Assembly (NCBI GenBank): GCA_028274465.1
Contig: CM051457.1
Span: 69,414,496 to 69,478,495, forward strand
Source: Plantago ovata
Lineage: Eukaryota > Streptophyta > Magnoliopsida > Lamiales > Plantaginaceae
Length of the DNA: 64,000 bases
Direction: 5' to 3'
Part shown: positions 21,903-33,011 of the stretch, one piece after another
How positions within the stretch are numbered: position 1 is the stretch's first letter
How the letters are laid out: the number at the start of each line of letters is the position of its first letter
Made by a program: the position numbers and the translations under genes
The notes under the pieces: generated by a model
What the model saw: the letters and a program-made list of their open reading frames with translations, nothing else
Told to the model about the DNA's origin: nothing
Databases searched by the model: none

Positions 21903-22643
21903 ATAAACAAAGGATCACACAACCTCACACTACCTCCTTCCTAGACATTTAGCAATCTCAAAGCATGGTGAAGACTTGTTGCCTCTTAGGTACATAATTA
22001 CTCGGGAAAACAACGTAAGACCTTAACATGCATCATCCTATTATAAAGGCCTTCGTGAACCGCAGTAGAGAAAACACCACTAAGTGATGTCGAGACTACC
22101 AAGCTTAACTAAATGCAATACATAAATGTGACAAACCAAGCGAGAAAAACCTCAAACAAATTCATAGAGATGAAGCATACGATTAATGGCATAGTTGGTT
22201 GATCTACCCAATAAAAAAATTCAAAAAATTCGGCAATAAACTCCATATAAAACATGCAAGACTATCCTCGGATGAATGCAGTGAATGCAACCTAAAAATC
22301 TAAGAAAGCAGTAAACGTGCAAATGCAAATGCAAACAAAGAACGAGATACTAATCGACACAAAGCCAAACAATACGTAACATCATGGTTCACATCCCATC
22401 CCCCTTACGATTCTTAAGCTAGCCCCTAGCAAAAGAGAATGAGTAATAAAAAGTGATACTAGATGTTACCGAAAGGTTTGGCCTCGGTCGGCTGAGAGTG
22501 GACATGTGGAAGGACTAATCATCGGGATGGTAGTCCCCATAAAAGTCACTCCACATGTCATTCATGAGCTCATTGGACTGTCGTAGAGCTTCCTGCTGTT
22601 GCTGGATGAGCTGTTGCTGCTCCCACATGTGCTGCCTATCCTC
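21903..22643. other. 3' untranslated region of element B
   Basis: It is non-coding and about as similar to element E as the rest of the shared region until about 22260. The part from about 22270 to 22643 has no counterpart in E and leads into the stop of the post-pol gene. Confidence 0.6.
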
Positions 22644-23819
22644 TCAGCGATGCTCCTCGAATATCTCCCAATCGCGGTTGTGCTGGACAATGTACCTGTC
22701 GATGTCCTGTCGCATGGCTGCGTTGTTGGCATCAATTCTGTCGAAACGGCCGTCGAGGTATGTACGAAATTCAGAGAAGTCAAATCCTCCAGACCCCTGT
22801 GGTGCTCCAGGTGGTGCATGCGGTGCTTGATGGACAAACGGAATATCTGGGATAGGGGCGTCGCCAACATTGGCCTCCATAGCATCCTCATGATCGGAAT
22901 CATTTGGCTGGAATGGTGCTCCTACATCAGCAGCGGCTGCTGTGGGGTTCCTCAACTGATACCTGTTGAGCTGTACCTCAATGGTCGAGGGTGAAAGGGC
23001 AGCGACCTCGCAATCCCCCTCCTCAATATCATCGACCCCATGATATATGCAGTATGCTGTGATGAAGCTTGGGAAGATGAAAGGCTTCCTCTTCTTTTCC
23101 CAGTGGCGCTCGTACTCCTCATACATAATGTGCCCTATGTCGATCTGATGTCCGTCTATGAGGCAGTAGAGGAGCTCGGCGTAGTAGGGCTGAATCCATG
23201 TGTCATTCTTCCTCGGGATCAAGTCGGAGATGCAAAATTTCATCATCACCTTAGCTTCGATGCTAAGGTCGCTATAACTGATCCGTCCAGGTGCTGCCCC
23301 GATTTCCGGATATCGGTACTCCCTGTTGCAGATCACGTCGGTGATGTGTCTCCCTATCCCCCTAGCGGTCCTCGAATACAAGTAGGCGTGGTCGCTTCCT
23401 GTGAATTCCAGGTTCCCGAAATGGATGAAGGAAGAAATGTACTCTGGGTTCCATGGTATAATCAGGCCTCGGACTAGCACCCCATTCTTCTCGTCGAGAT
23501 CCGTGTATCCAGTGTAGAAATCTCGGAGGAGGCTCTCGTCGTACCCTTTGAACCTGTTGGAACTGTGCCATGCCCAATTCCTTTGTGACCCCAAACGTGA
23601 CAGCGTCCTATATCCCGCTCTATCCGCCGCGGACTCAGGAATGTCAATCCTCTTATCTGGGATGATCGACCTTCCTCCGTCGGCCATCTCCGCCTCTAGC
23701 CTTTGTCGCACCTCTATCGCAGCGGCAGACAACTCGTACAAATCGTGAGATGGTTGGGAGCTTGATGCCACTCCCTTCCCCTTTTTGCTAGAGCCGGCTC
23801 TCCTTGTCCTCGGTGCCAT
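22644..23819 (-). CDS. Post-pol protein of Athila element B (putative plant transposon protein family), 391 aa
   Basis: The open frame starts MAPRTRRAGSSKKGKG with a basic N-terminus. The globular part, about residues 85-270, contains ESLLRDFYTGY, VLVRGLIIPWNPEYI, FCISDLIPRKNDTW and AELLYCLIDGHQIDIGHIMY. This pattern matches the domain often called putative plant transposon protein in Athila elements. The C-terminal third is acidic, then ends in a helix (IDRYIVQHNRDWEIFEEHR). The true function is unknown, and a capsid- or envelope-like role is unproven. The ATG lies five bases after a strong splice acceptor (TGTTTGTAG), which favours this start over any upstream one. It looks whole. Confidence 0.75.
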   Translation of the reverse strand: MAPRTRRAGSSKKGKGVASSSQPSHDLYELSAAAIEVRQRLEAEMADGGRSIIPDKRIDIPESAADRAGYRTLSRLGSQRNWAWHSSNRFKGYDESLLRDFYTGYTDLDEKNGVLVRGLIIPWNPEYISSFIHFGNLEFTGSDHAYLYSRTARGIGRHITDVICNREYRYPEIGAAPGRISYSDLSIEAKVMMKFCISDLIPRKNDTWIQPYYAELLYCLIDGHQIDIGHIMYEEYERHWEKKRKPFIFPSFITAYCIYHGVDDIEEGDCEVAALSPSTIEVQLNRYQLRNPTAAAADVGAPFQPNDSDHEDAMEANVGDAPIPDIPFVHQAPHAPPGAPQGSGGFDFSEFRTYLDGRFDRIDANNAAMRQDIDRYIVQHNRDWEIFEEHR

Positions 23820-23824
23820 GATTC

Positions 23825-24593
23825 CTACAAACAGCAATTAGTATCTTGTACGATGCAAAATAGACCTATGCATATGTAAATATACGAGTGAACAAACGAG
23901 TAAAATTCTCAAAAATCCAACTCCTCAAAAACCCAAAACCTAGTCTAGCTAATTCATTACGCAACATATCAATGTAACTACTACAATAACATATCACATT
24001 ATGCTCTTGCTAACAAAATATGCCTTGAATCACAAGGTTCAATCCATACCATAAAAATCAAAATCTAGCATAAATCCTCAATCTCATCAATCATGCATTC
24101 TACCAATACATCCATCAATTTCATATCAATAAACACATGTTTAAACATGGAATGAAAGTAAGAGAGACATTTCCCTAACAAGACATATATCATCCAATTA
24201 GCAAAAATCTCAAATCATCAAACCAAGCCTAATTGAACATGTAATTGACAATGAATAACGAATCTAATCACATAAATCATCAACCCATACATCATACAAG
24301 CCTAATTGAAGCATAAATCAAAAAATCCCCAAATTGTAAAAATTAGGGTTCATGTGATAATACCTCAAATCCGGAAATTGAATGAGCTAGGAAGAAATTT
24401 GTTCGGATAGAATGATAGAGCACGAAACGGGCTTCGAATGAAGCTAAAGAACACACAAAATGATGGAGAGATGAAGAAGTTATGAAGATTTGAAGTTATT
24501 TTGAATATGGAGGAAATTTTGGAGTTTGGAAGATGAAAATGGAGGAAAATGGGGGTTTGGGGAAGAAACCCCCGTTTTTTAGAATCTGGAGGT
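23825..24593 (-). promoter_or_regulatory. Leader and leader intron of the element B post-pol gene
   Basis: On the minus strand, pyrimidine-rich leader sequence from about 24590 ends in GATTTGAG followed by GTATTATCAC near 24361, a plausible donor. The acceptor TGTTTGTAG lies near 23825. The intron would be about 535 bp and AT-rich. It contains no gene. Confidence 0.5.
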
Positions 24594-24671
24594 GTGGGGC
24601 GGTTCGCCCCACACCTGGGGCGGACCGATCCGTGCGGGGCGATTCGCCCCCGACTCCTAGGTGGGGCGATA
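24594..24671. repeat. GC-rich palindromic array upstream of the post-pol gene
   Basis: Three to four units of the GGGGCGGTTCGCCCC type, the same motif that stands next to the TATA box in every Athila LTR here. Its placement suggests a captured or second LTR-type promoter for the post-pol gene. Confidence 0.7.
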
Positions 24672-24672
24672 C

Positions 24673-25554
24673 TTAAAATGCGGTTTTTAGTCCCCGAAAA
24701 ATCATTTTCCTCACAAAATCACTCGAAAAGCCGCACTCGAACACAACATAAGCACATACGACACAGAACCGAACAAATTCACATATGAAAAGCAAATTGT
24801 TCAAGTATGAATGCATGCAATAAAGCGGTAAAGAAAGCGATAAAAACCCCGGGTTGCCTCCCGGATAGCGCCGTTGTTTAAAGTCTCTGACTCGATCCTT
24901 CACGAGTCTCCTTCCCCTGCCTCGATCCTGTGAATAAGAGTGAACATAGACGTTAAGACCACTGTAATCAATAGTGTTAGAAGTATCGGGTGGATCAGGT
25001 GGATCGGATATGGCTTGCAACACATGTTGCTTGCCATCCACTTCTATAGTGCAAGTCCTTTGGTAGATGTCCATTACGGAGCGTAGCTTAGTCAAGAATG
25101 TTCGTCCTAAGAGTATGACATCCCCCGTTCCTGGTGCTGATGCTGGCATAATTACAAAATCGGTGTAGACAGAGGCTTCACCAATTTTGACTAATACATT
25201 CTTCACAACGCCTTCGGGTTTCACAAGGGATCCATCTGCCAGTTGCACAATAGCCTTATGCACAGTTAGTTCTCCAAGGTTACTCTTCTCGAAAACATTC
25301 AAAGGGAGCACATTAGAGTAGGATCCTGTGTCTAGTGTGGCTCGGACATCTTCAAGCTCCCCAATCCCGACCTTAACATCGAAACTTTGAGGGAGTGGCT
25401 CGGGATCCTCTTGCTCCTCTTCGCTCTTGTTAGTACCAAGGTCCTTTTCTTCTTCTTCGGCTTGTGGGGGCAGTTCCCTCTTGCAACTCTCGCACTTAGC
25501 AACCTTCTTGATGGTGATTTCAACAGGTAGATCACCCACTATGTTAATGGACAA
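24673..25554 (-). mobile_element. Protease region of element B
   Basis: Retropepsin-like. The active-site motif is in ATLDTGSYSNVLPLNVFEKS, the flap region follows, and VILLGRTFLTKLRSVMDI is the conserved C-terminal strand. The frame then runs on through the post-pol hairpin (as RRYPGGNPG), because RT and integrase are missing from this element. Confidence 0.85.
24849..24880 (-). promoter_or_regulatory. Conserved post-pol hairpin block (element B)
   Basis: The minus strand has CCGGG-AGGCAA-CCCGG (24849-24864) preceded by TTAAACAACGGCGCTAT. The same block is at 46864-46895 in E. A GGGAGGCAACCC block beside the post-pol gene is, to my recollection, widespread in plant Athila elements. Confidence 0.7.
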
Positions 25555-25561
25555 CGACTTC

Positions 25562-27013
25562 TCAGTGTTGTTGGGCAGTTTGCCTTGCTCCTCGGTCGAT
25601 CAACTCTTGCATCTTTTGATGGGAAAGTCTAGTGCTCTCTTCCAACCTATCGAGCCTTGCCCTAGTCTTCTCGGAGTCTTCTTCATAACGTTTGAGAAAA
25701 CTTTGTGTGTGATCAACCATCTTTTGCAAGTTCTCCATTAGTTGAGACGACTTCGACTTCGGTGGCTCTTTCTGAGCGGGGTTTTCGCAGTGATCATTAC
25801 CATAGTTTAGCCTACTACGGTCTTGGTTAGGGCCATAAGTTTGGTTAGCCGGTGCATATCCTTGATTGTTATGGTATCCTCTTCTCCAAAATCCACCTCG
25901 AGGATTCCTACCGTCCTGTCCGTAGCTAACTTCTTGAGTACCAAACTCCGTAGCAAAGGCTTCTTCTTCGCCTCCTCGAGCCCAGTTGCCATCATCGTAT
26001 GCCAGCTCCGATCTACACATATGAGCCCCATGCCCATAGTTCTTGCATATTCAGCATACTTCGTTCGAAACAGTTGTCCCGGTGGCTCTCTTGAGGACTT
26101 GCTTCAATTCGTTGGTAAAGCACTCGAATTGATCCCCATTCCCCCTGTACATATGGGCTTCTTGAGTCGGTGGAGCTTCAGGTCCACGTCTCCTAACCAT
26201 TGCTCTTGGGTCCTTGAACTGCAAACCCTTAGCAAGCCTTTCGAAAACTGCCCAGCCGGCTTCTGCGGTTTCCACCCAAATATTGCCTCGGCATTGGAAA
26301 TCCACCACTTGTTGGTTCTCGAAGGTTAGTCCATTGTAGAAGTGTTGGACTAAGTCGGAAAGTTCAAAACCATGGTGAGGGCACTTGTTCGTGAGATCTT
26401 GGAATCTCTCAAACGCGGTGTAAATGGTCTCATCATAGTCCTGCTTGAATCCAGTGATTTGCGCCTTTAGCGCGGTAGTCAAGGTGTGAGGGAAGTATTT
26501 CTCCATGAAAGCTGAAAAAACCTTTTCCCAAGTGTCCAGCGAGCTGGCTGGAAGAGAACTCAACCATGACTTGGCTTTGTCGCCAAGTCCCATAGCAAAA
26601 ACCTTCATCCTTAACTCATCCGTTGTTATGTCAGCTCCGGGTCGTGGGAGTTGGTTGACGAAATCATCGATATCGTGCAAGTACCCCATCACATCTTCCC
26701 TTGATAAGCCATAGAACCTCGGTAGTTGTTGGAATGCGTGGTTCTTGATCTCCAGATCTCGGGTTGCAGATGAAAGAACTATCGCCGGTCCCCTCATACG
26801 ATCCTTGGTGTGTTGAACCCATGCCTTCGGTGGTCTAGCTTCTGCCATTCCGTCGATTTCCTTGAAAAGACTAAGTAGAGATTTAGAGAAATCGGTTTCC
26901 TCTATTTCCTCTAGTGCGCGCCTTTCAAGTAGTCGCCTTCTTTGGTGGTAGACTCTGTCGATCTCAGCAATTGAATCAGCAAGCGGTGTTCCTGCAGAAC
27001 GTGTATGCGGCAT
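25562..27013 (-). mobile_element. gag region of element B
   Basis: It begins MPHTRSAGTPLADSIAEIDR. The retrotransposon gag domain includes FMEKYFPHTLTTALKAQITG, YTAFERFQDLTNKCPHHGFE and DLVQHFYNGLTFENQQ. A Cys/His cluster (CRICKNYGHGAHMCRSE type) follows, then a coiled coil before the protease. It contains at least one break. Confidence 0.88.
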
Positions 27014-27161
27014 ACACTATCTATAACAGACTAGGAAAGGTGATTAGAAACAGACTAGGAAAGCAGTATCAGAGAGAGATTAAAAAGGAAAACTAAAACT
27101 AATAGAATTAGGAATCTAAAGCTGTAGATATAAACAAATTAAATAGAAAAAAGGAGTATAG

Positions 27162-27179
27162 TCCCCGGCAACGGCGCCA
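27162..27179 (-). promoter_or_regulatory. Primer binding site, tRNA-Asp type (element B)
   Basis: The minus strand reads TGGCGCCGTTGCCGGGGA three bases inside the LTR, the match to tRNA-Asp used by Athila elements. Confidence 0.9.
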
Positions 27180-27182
27180 ATT

Positions 27183-28453
27183 TGATGAACGTGTGGATGT
27201 CGTGCTCCGAATTCAAGCAAATAAATTTGTAATTAGCCAAAGGCAATCCACAACTACAACGAAAACCGTAGTGTAGCAGTAGAATGACTCGAGTGTCATT
27301 CTCTCAGGACTATAACTAGCTTTATCTATTTAACAAGAGAATATAAAACAGCAGACAGATAGCAATAGGGGGTTTCTAGCAGATAATGGAGATTGGTGAT
27401 AGTATGGTCCTTCTTAACATAACGGGTCGATAATCATGCATAAATTCCTCGGTCTTGCATAGAGATCTTTGAATCAATCTAGTGTCCTGTTGCAAATATT
27501 AAGCACTACGAAGATAATTGGTCTGACAAGTCAATCACGATTGTCCTAATGTGTTCCTTAATTATTCAACACTACGAAGATAATTGGTCTGATGGTCGAC
27601 AAGTGTCCAATTGTGCATAATAATTAATACAACATACGAGAATTTTGGTTACAACTGATCAACGAAATAAAGCAATGACACGGAGTATAATGCGCGATAT
27701 AGCCATTAGCATGATTATCTTCCCTTCGCTAAGAATTCACATACTACCACCAACGATAAGTTTAGCTACTCATAATAGGCATGCAATCAACAGAAATCAT
27801 AGAAGAAAACATGTTGAAAGAATATAAAATAAGTAGAATAAACTATAAGATACAAAGTTACCGAAGGTGTTCAATCTCCGGATGATTGCGATCCTACGAA
27901 CTCCAAACTGCTATGAAAAAGTATCCCCTAAGCTACGGAACTCCCAGGACAGGCCCCGGGAAGTTCCTACCTAAAACTATAGAGAGAGGTGAGAAAGTAG
28001 GTCTGGAAAGATATGATTTTCGGAGAAAAATTGAGCACTATATATAGGCCCCGAAAAACTACGGGGCGGTTCGCCCCAGCACGCGGCGGTTCGCCCCAGA
28101 GTTTTTCTCGCGGAATTCCGCGTTTTCGACGCGTTTTTGGATTTCTTCCCCTTTTCGGACTCGGTTTCTGACTTCTAGTAGCCTTCTAACCTCCAGATTC
28201 GGCCCCTAGACTTCAAATCCTATCCGGAAACCTTCAAATACTCCAAATAGGCTTCTGGAACACCAAATCCTTGTCAACTTCAATATAATTGCCCGGAAAT
28301 CCTCGAATTTCAACCAAAACCTGTAAAATAAAATCAAAAGGGAAACGTGACACTATTCTAATAAAATGCATTAAAATATAGCTAAATTATCATAGAGGAT
28401 AGCTAAAATAGGTGAAAAAGACTCGAATGAAAGTGTAACATACACATTCATCA
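27183..28453 (-). repeat. 5' LTR of element B, 1271 bp
   Basis: Read on the minus strand it starts TGATGAATGTGTATTTTACA and ends GTTCATCA. A TATA-like CTATATATAG lies near 28038-28048, with a two-unit GC palindromic array beside it (about 28064-28100). It joins directly to the protease region of element C at 28454. Confidence 0.93.
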
Positions 28454-30149
28454 CTCACCAATCCCTACCTTAACATCGAAACTTTTAGGGAGTGGCTCGG
28501 GATCCTCTTGCTCCTCATCACTTTCGTCACTGGGGGTCTTACCATTTTCCCTTAATAGAACCAAGGTCCTTCTCTTCTTCCTCACCCTGTAGAAGTTCCT
28601 CCTTCTTACAACACTCGCACTTAGTAACCTTTTTGATGGTGATTTCGTCAGGTAGATAACCAGCCAATGTAATGGAATTCGATTTCTCAGTGTTGCTAGG
28701 CAGCTTGCCTTGCTCCCTACTTGCTCCTCGGTCGATCAACTCTTGCATCTTTTGATGGGCAAGCCTAGTGCTCTCTTCCAACCTATCAAGCCTTGCCCTA
28801 GTCTTCTCGGAATCTTCTTCATAACGTTTGAGAAAACTTTGTGTGTGATCAACCATCTTTTGCAAGTTCTCCATTAGTTGAGCCGACTTCGACTTTGGTG
28901 GCTCTTTCGGAGCGGGGTTTTCGCAGTTATCATTACCATAGTTTAGCCTACTACGGTCTTGGTTAGGGCAATAAGTTTGGTTAGCCGGTGCATATCCTTG
29001 ATTGTTTCGGAATCCTCTTCCCCAAAATCCACCTCGAGGATTCCTACTGTCTTGTCCGTAGCTAACTTCTTGAGTACCAAACTCCGTAGCAAAGGCTTCC
29101 TCTTCGCCTCCTCGAGCCCAGTTGCCATCGTCATACGCAAGCTCCGATCTAAACATATGAGCCCCATGCCCATAGTTCTTGCATATTCGACATACTTCGT
29201 TCGAAACAGTTGTTCCAGTGGCGCTCTTGAGGACTTGCTTCAATTCGTTGGTAAAGCACTCGAATTGATCCCCATTCCCCCTATACATTGGGGCTTCTTG
29301 AGTCGGTGGAGCTTCAGGTCCACGTCTCCTAACCATCGCTCTTGGGTCCTTGAATTGCGATCCCTTAGCAAGCCTTTCAAAAACTGCCCAGACGGCTTCT
29401 GCGGTTTCCTCCCAAATATTGCCTCGGCATTGGAAATCTATCACTTGTTGGTTCTCGAAGGTTAGTCCATTGTATAAGTGTTGGACTAGGTCAGAAAGTT
29501 CAAAACCATGGTGAGGGCACTTGTTCGTGAGATCTTGGAACCTCTCAAACGCGGTGTAGATGGTCTCATCATAGTCCTGCTTGAATCCAGTGATTTGTGC
29601 CTTTAGCGCGGTAGTCAAGGTGTGAGGGAAGTATTTCTCCATGAAAGCTGAAAAAACCTTCTCCTAAGTGTCCAGCGAGCCTGCTGGTAGAGAACTCAAC
29701 CATGACTTGGCTCTGTCGCCAAGTCCCATAGCAAAAACCTTCATCCTCAACTCATCCGTTGTTATTTCAGCTCCGGGTCGTGGGAGTTGGTTGACGAAAT
29801 CATCGATATCGTGCAAGTACCCCATCACATCTTCCCTTGCTAAGCCATAGAACCTCGGAAGTTGTTGGAACGCGTGGTTCTTGATTTCCAGATCTCGGGT
29901 TGCAGACGAAAGAACAATCACCGGTCCCCTCATACGATCCTTGGTGGGTTGAACCCATGCTTTCAGTGGTCTAGCTTCTGCCATTCCGTCGATTTCCTTG
30001 AAAAGACTGTGTAGAGATTCAGAGAAATCGGTATCCTCTATTTCCTCTAGTGCACGCCTTTGAAGTAGTCGCCTTCTTTGGTGGTAGACTCTGTCGATCT
30101 CAGCAATTGAATCAACAAGTGGTGTTCCTTTAGATCGTGTATGTGGCAT
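28454..30149 (-). mobile_element. gag and start of protease of element C
   Basis: Gag begins MPHTRSKGTPLVDSIAEIDR and carries the same domain order as in element B (gag domain, Cys/His cluster CRICKNYGHGAHMF, coiled coil). The protease part stops before its active site because of the insertion. Confidence 0.88.
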
Positions 30150-30273
30150 ACACTATCTGTAACAGACTAGGAAAGCATTATCAGAGAGAGATTAAAAAGG
30201 AAAACTAAAGCTAATAGAATTAGGAATCGAAAGATGAAAATATAAACAAATTAAATAGAAAAAAGGAGTATAG

Positions 30274-30291
30274 TCCCCGGCAGCGGCGCCA
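30274..30291 (-). promoter_or_regulatory. Primer binding site, tRNA-Asp type (element C)
   Basis: The minus strand reads TGGCGCCGCTGCCGGGGA, one base different from the site in element B. Confidence 0.88.
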
Positions 30292-30294
30292 ATT

Positions 30295-31607
30295 TGATGA
30301 ACGCGGATTTGTCAGGTCCCGGTTCAATCAAATAGATTTGTTATTTAGCCAAAGGCAATTCACAACTACAACGAAAACCGTAGTGTAGCAGGAGAATGAC
30401 CTCGAGTGTCGTTCTCTCAGGACTATAACTAGCTTTATCTATTTAACTAGGAATATAAAAACAGCAGACGGGATAGCAAAGGGATTTCTAACAGATAATG
30501 GAGATTGGTGATAGTATGATCCTTCAAAGCATAACGGGTCAATAATCATGCGTAAATTCCTCGGTCTTGCATGGAGATCTTTGATCAATCTAATGTCCTG
30601 TTGCAATTATTAAGCACTACGAAGATAATGATACTGACAAGTCAAGCACTATTGTCCAATTGTGTTCCGTAATTATTCAACACTACGAAGATAAACATGC
30701 GCATAGGTCGACGAGGGTCCAATTGTGCATAATAATTAATACAACATACGAGAATTTAGGCTGAGCCTGATCAACGAAATAAAGCAATAACACGGAGTAA
30801 AATGCGCGATATAGCCATTAGCATGATTATCTTCCCTTCGCTAAGAATTCACATACTACCACCAACGATAAGTTTAGCTACTCATAATAGGCATGCAATC
30901 AACAAAAATCACAGAAGAAAACATGTTGAAAGATATAAATAATAAGTAGAATAAACTGTAAGATACAATGTTACAGAAGGTTGTCAATCTCCGAAGAATT
31001 GCGATCCTACAGGCTCCAATCTGCTATGAAAAAGTGTCCCCTAAGCTACGAACTCCCAGAACAGGCTCTGGGAAGTTCCTACCTAAAACTATAGAGAAAG
31101 GTGAGAGAATAGGTCTGGAAAAGTATGAATTTCGTAGAAAAACTGAGCAACTATATATAGGCTACGAAAAAGCGTGGGGCGATTCGCCCCACACACCGGG
31201 CCGTTCGCCCGGTGTGGGGCGAGTCGCCCCACGTCCCGGGCGGTTCGCCCGGGAGTAATTTTCGCGAAATTCCGCGTTTTCGACGCGTTTTTGGATTGCT
31301 TCCCCTTTTCAGACTCGGTTTCTGACTTCTAGTGGCCTTCTAACCTCCAGATTCGACCCCTAGACTCCAAATCCTATCCGGAAACCTTCAGATACTCCAA
31401 ATAGGCTTCTGGAACACCAATTCCTTGTCAACTTCAATATAATTGCCCGGAAATCCTCATTTTTCAACCAAAACCTGTAAAATAAAATCTAAAGGGAAAC
31501 GTGACACTATTCTAATAAAATGCACTAAAATATAGCTAAATTAACATAGAGGATTGCTAAAATAGGTGAAAAAGACTGAAATGAAAGTGTAAAATACACA
31601 TTCATCA
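30295..31607 (-). repeat. 5' LTR of element C, 1313 bp
   Basis: It has the same termini as the LTR of element B. The TATA-like stretch lies near 31150-31162. The GC palindromic array (about 31173-31255) has four units with alternating GGGG and CCGG flanks. Confidence 0.93.
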
Positions 31608-32972
31608 GTCCTCATTGATGGGTATTGAATCAACAGTGATATTGGGTATTCTGGAATGATCGGCTACTAAATTCTCCCTACGAGCTCTATCTACTATGGT
31701 CAAATCAAAGTCTTACAGCAAAAGGACCCAACGGATTAACCTAGGCTTAGAATCTTGCTTAGCTATCAAATGTCTCAAAGCAGCATGATCAGTATGGACA
31801 TTCACAGGATGGCCAATTAAATAAGACCTAAACTTTTGTAAATCAAAGACAACAGCTAAAAATTCCTTTTCAGTAGTTGTATAATTAACTTGCGCAGAGT
31901 CTAGAGTCTTACTAACATAATAAATCACACGATACTGCTTATCAACTTTTTGGCATAAAACAGCACCCATAGCAAAATTCAAAGCATCACACATAATCTC
32001 AAAAGGAAGATTCCAATCAGGCGGCACAACAATGGGAGCAGAAACAAGCTTTTCCTTAAGGGTATTAAAAGCAACTAAGCAGTCATTAGAGAAATGGAAA
32101 ACCACATCTTTTGCAAGCAAGCTACTTAAAGGTTTCGCAATTTTTGAAAAATCTTTAATAAACCTCCTATGAAAACCTACATGGCCAAGAAAAGATTACA
32201 ATTCTTTCACACAAGTAGGTGGGGGAAGTTTTTCAATGATTTCGATCTTAGCCTTGTCTACCTCAATACCTCTTTCAGAAACTACATGTCCTAGAACAAT
32301 GCCTTCTCTAACCATATAATGACTCTTCTCCCAGCTTAAGGTCAAGTTGCATTCAATGCACCTTTTCAAAACAAGATCTAATCTTTACAAGCATTCATCA
32401 AACGAATCACCAAAAAGGGAAAAAATCATCCATGAAAACTTCAACAAATTTAGTTACCATGTCAGAGAAAACAGAAAGCATGCACCTTTGAAAAGTGGCG
32501 GGAGCGTTGCATAGTCCAAATGGCATCCTCCTATAGGCAAATGTTCCGAATGGGCAAGTGAATGTCGTCTTTTCCTGATCCTCCGGTGCAATCGGAATCT
32601 GGTAGAAACCTGATAAACCATCAAGAAAACAATAAAACTTCCGCCCCGCAAGGCGGTTTAGCATGTCATCTATAAATGATAAAGGGAAGTGGTCTTTCTT
32701 AGTGGCGGCATTTAATCTTCTATACTCAATGCACATCCGCCATTTCTAACCGGTACCAATTCTCCCTTCTCATTCTCTTCCACCGTGACTCCTGATTTCT
32801 TAGGAACTACATGTAACGGGCTCACCCATCGACTATCAGGAATGGGGTAAATCATATCAGCATCTAGCAACTTGATCACTTCTTTCTTTACCACCTCTTG
32901 CATGGCTAGATTTATCCTTCGCTGAGGTTGCCTAACGGGTTTAGCATCTTGCTCTAGAGTGATGTTGTGCAC
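31608..32972 (-). mobile_element. Reverse transcriptase and RNase H region of element D
   Basis: RT motifs are DSRWVSPLHVVPKKSG, YRRLNAATKKDHFPLSFIDD, CFLDGLSGFYQIPIAPED, FGTFAYRRMPFGLCNAPATF and the catalytic FMDD. RNase H shows [31 protein letters not shown] and [11 protein letters not shown]. The region is broken in a few places and is cut before integrase. Confidence 0.9.
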
Positions 32973-33011
32973 GCACCGTGTAGGGCTAATTCTTTTGATA
33001 TCACTGATCCC

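Larger units (their letters stand above)
21541..28453 (-). mobile_element. Athila-type Gypsy element B, 3' end missing
   Basis: On the minus strand it has a 5' LTR (27183-28453), a tRNA-Asp primer site, gag, protease, a conserved post-pol hairpin, a separate post-pol gene and part of the 3' untranslated region. RT, RNase H and integrase are absent between the protease and the post-pol hairpin. Its 3' LTR and the roughly 590 bases before it are missing; similarity to element E stops near 21541. It sits in the protease region of element C. It is broken and could not have moved alone. Confidence 0.85.
28454..31607 (-). mobile_element. Athila-type Gypsy element C, truncated
   Basis: A 5' LTR, a tRNA-Asp primer site, gag and the first part of the protease remain. 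The rest is cut where the LTR of element B begins. It is close to B and E in gag sequence and lies in the pol region of element D. It is broken, with a few further breaks in the coding part. Confidence 0.88.

Noticed and set aside
22555-22830. Cys-rich plus-strand frame (MSFMSSLDCRRASCCCWMS)
   Set aside because: It is the antisense shadow of the post-pol gene of element B, whose Gln/His codons give Cys and Trp on the other strand.
27645-27827. About 60-aa frame (MRDIAISMIIFPSLRIHILP type) repeated in many Athila LTRs
   Set aside because: It recurs at 44484, 49454 and antisense 63404 because the LTRs are recent copies. It is antisense to the element and has no domain.
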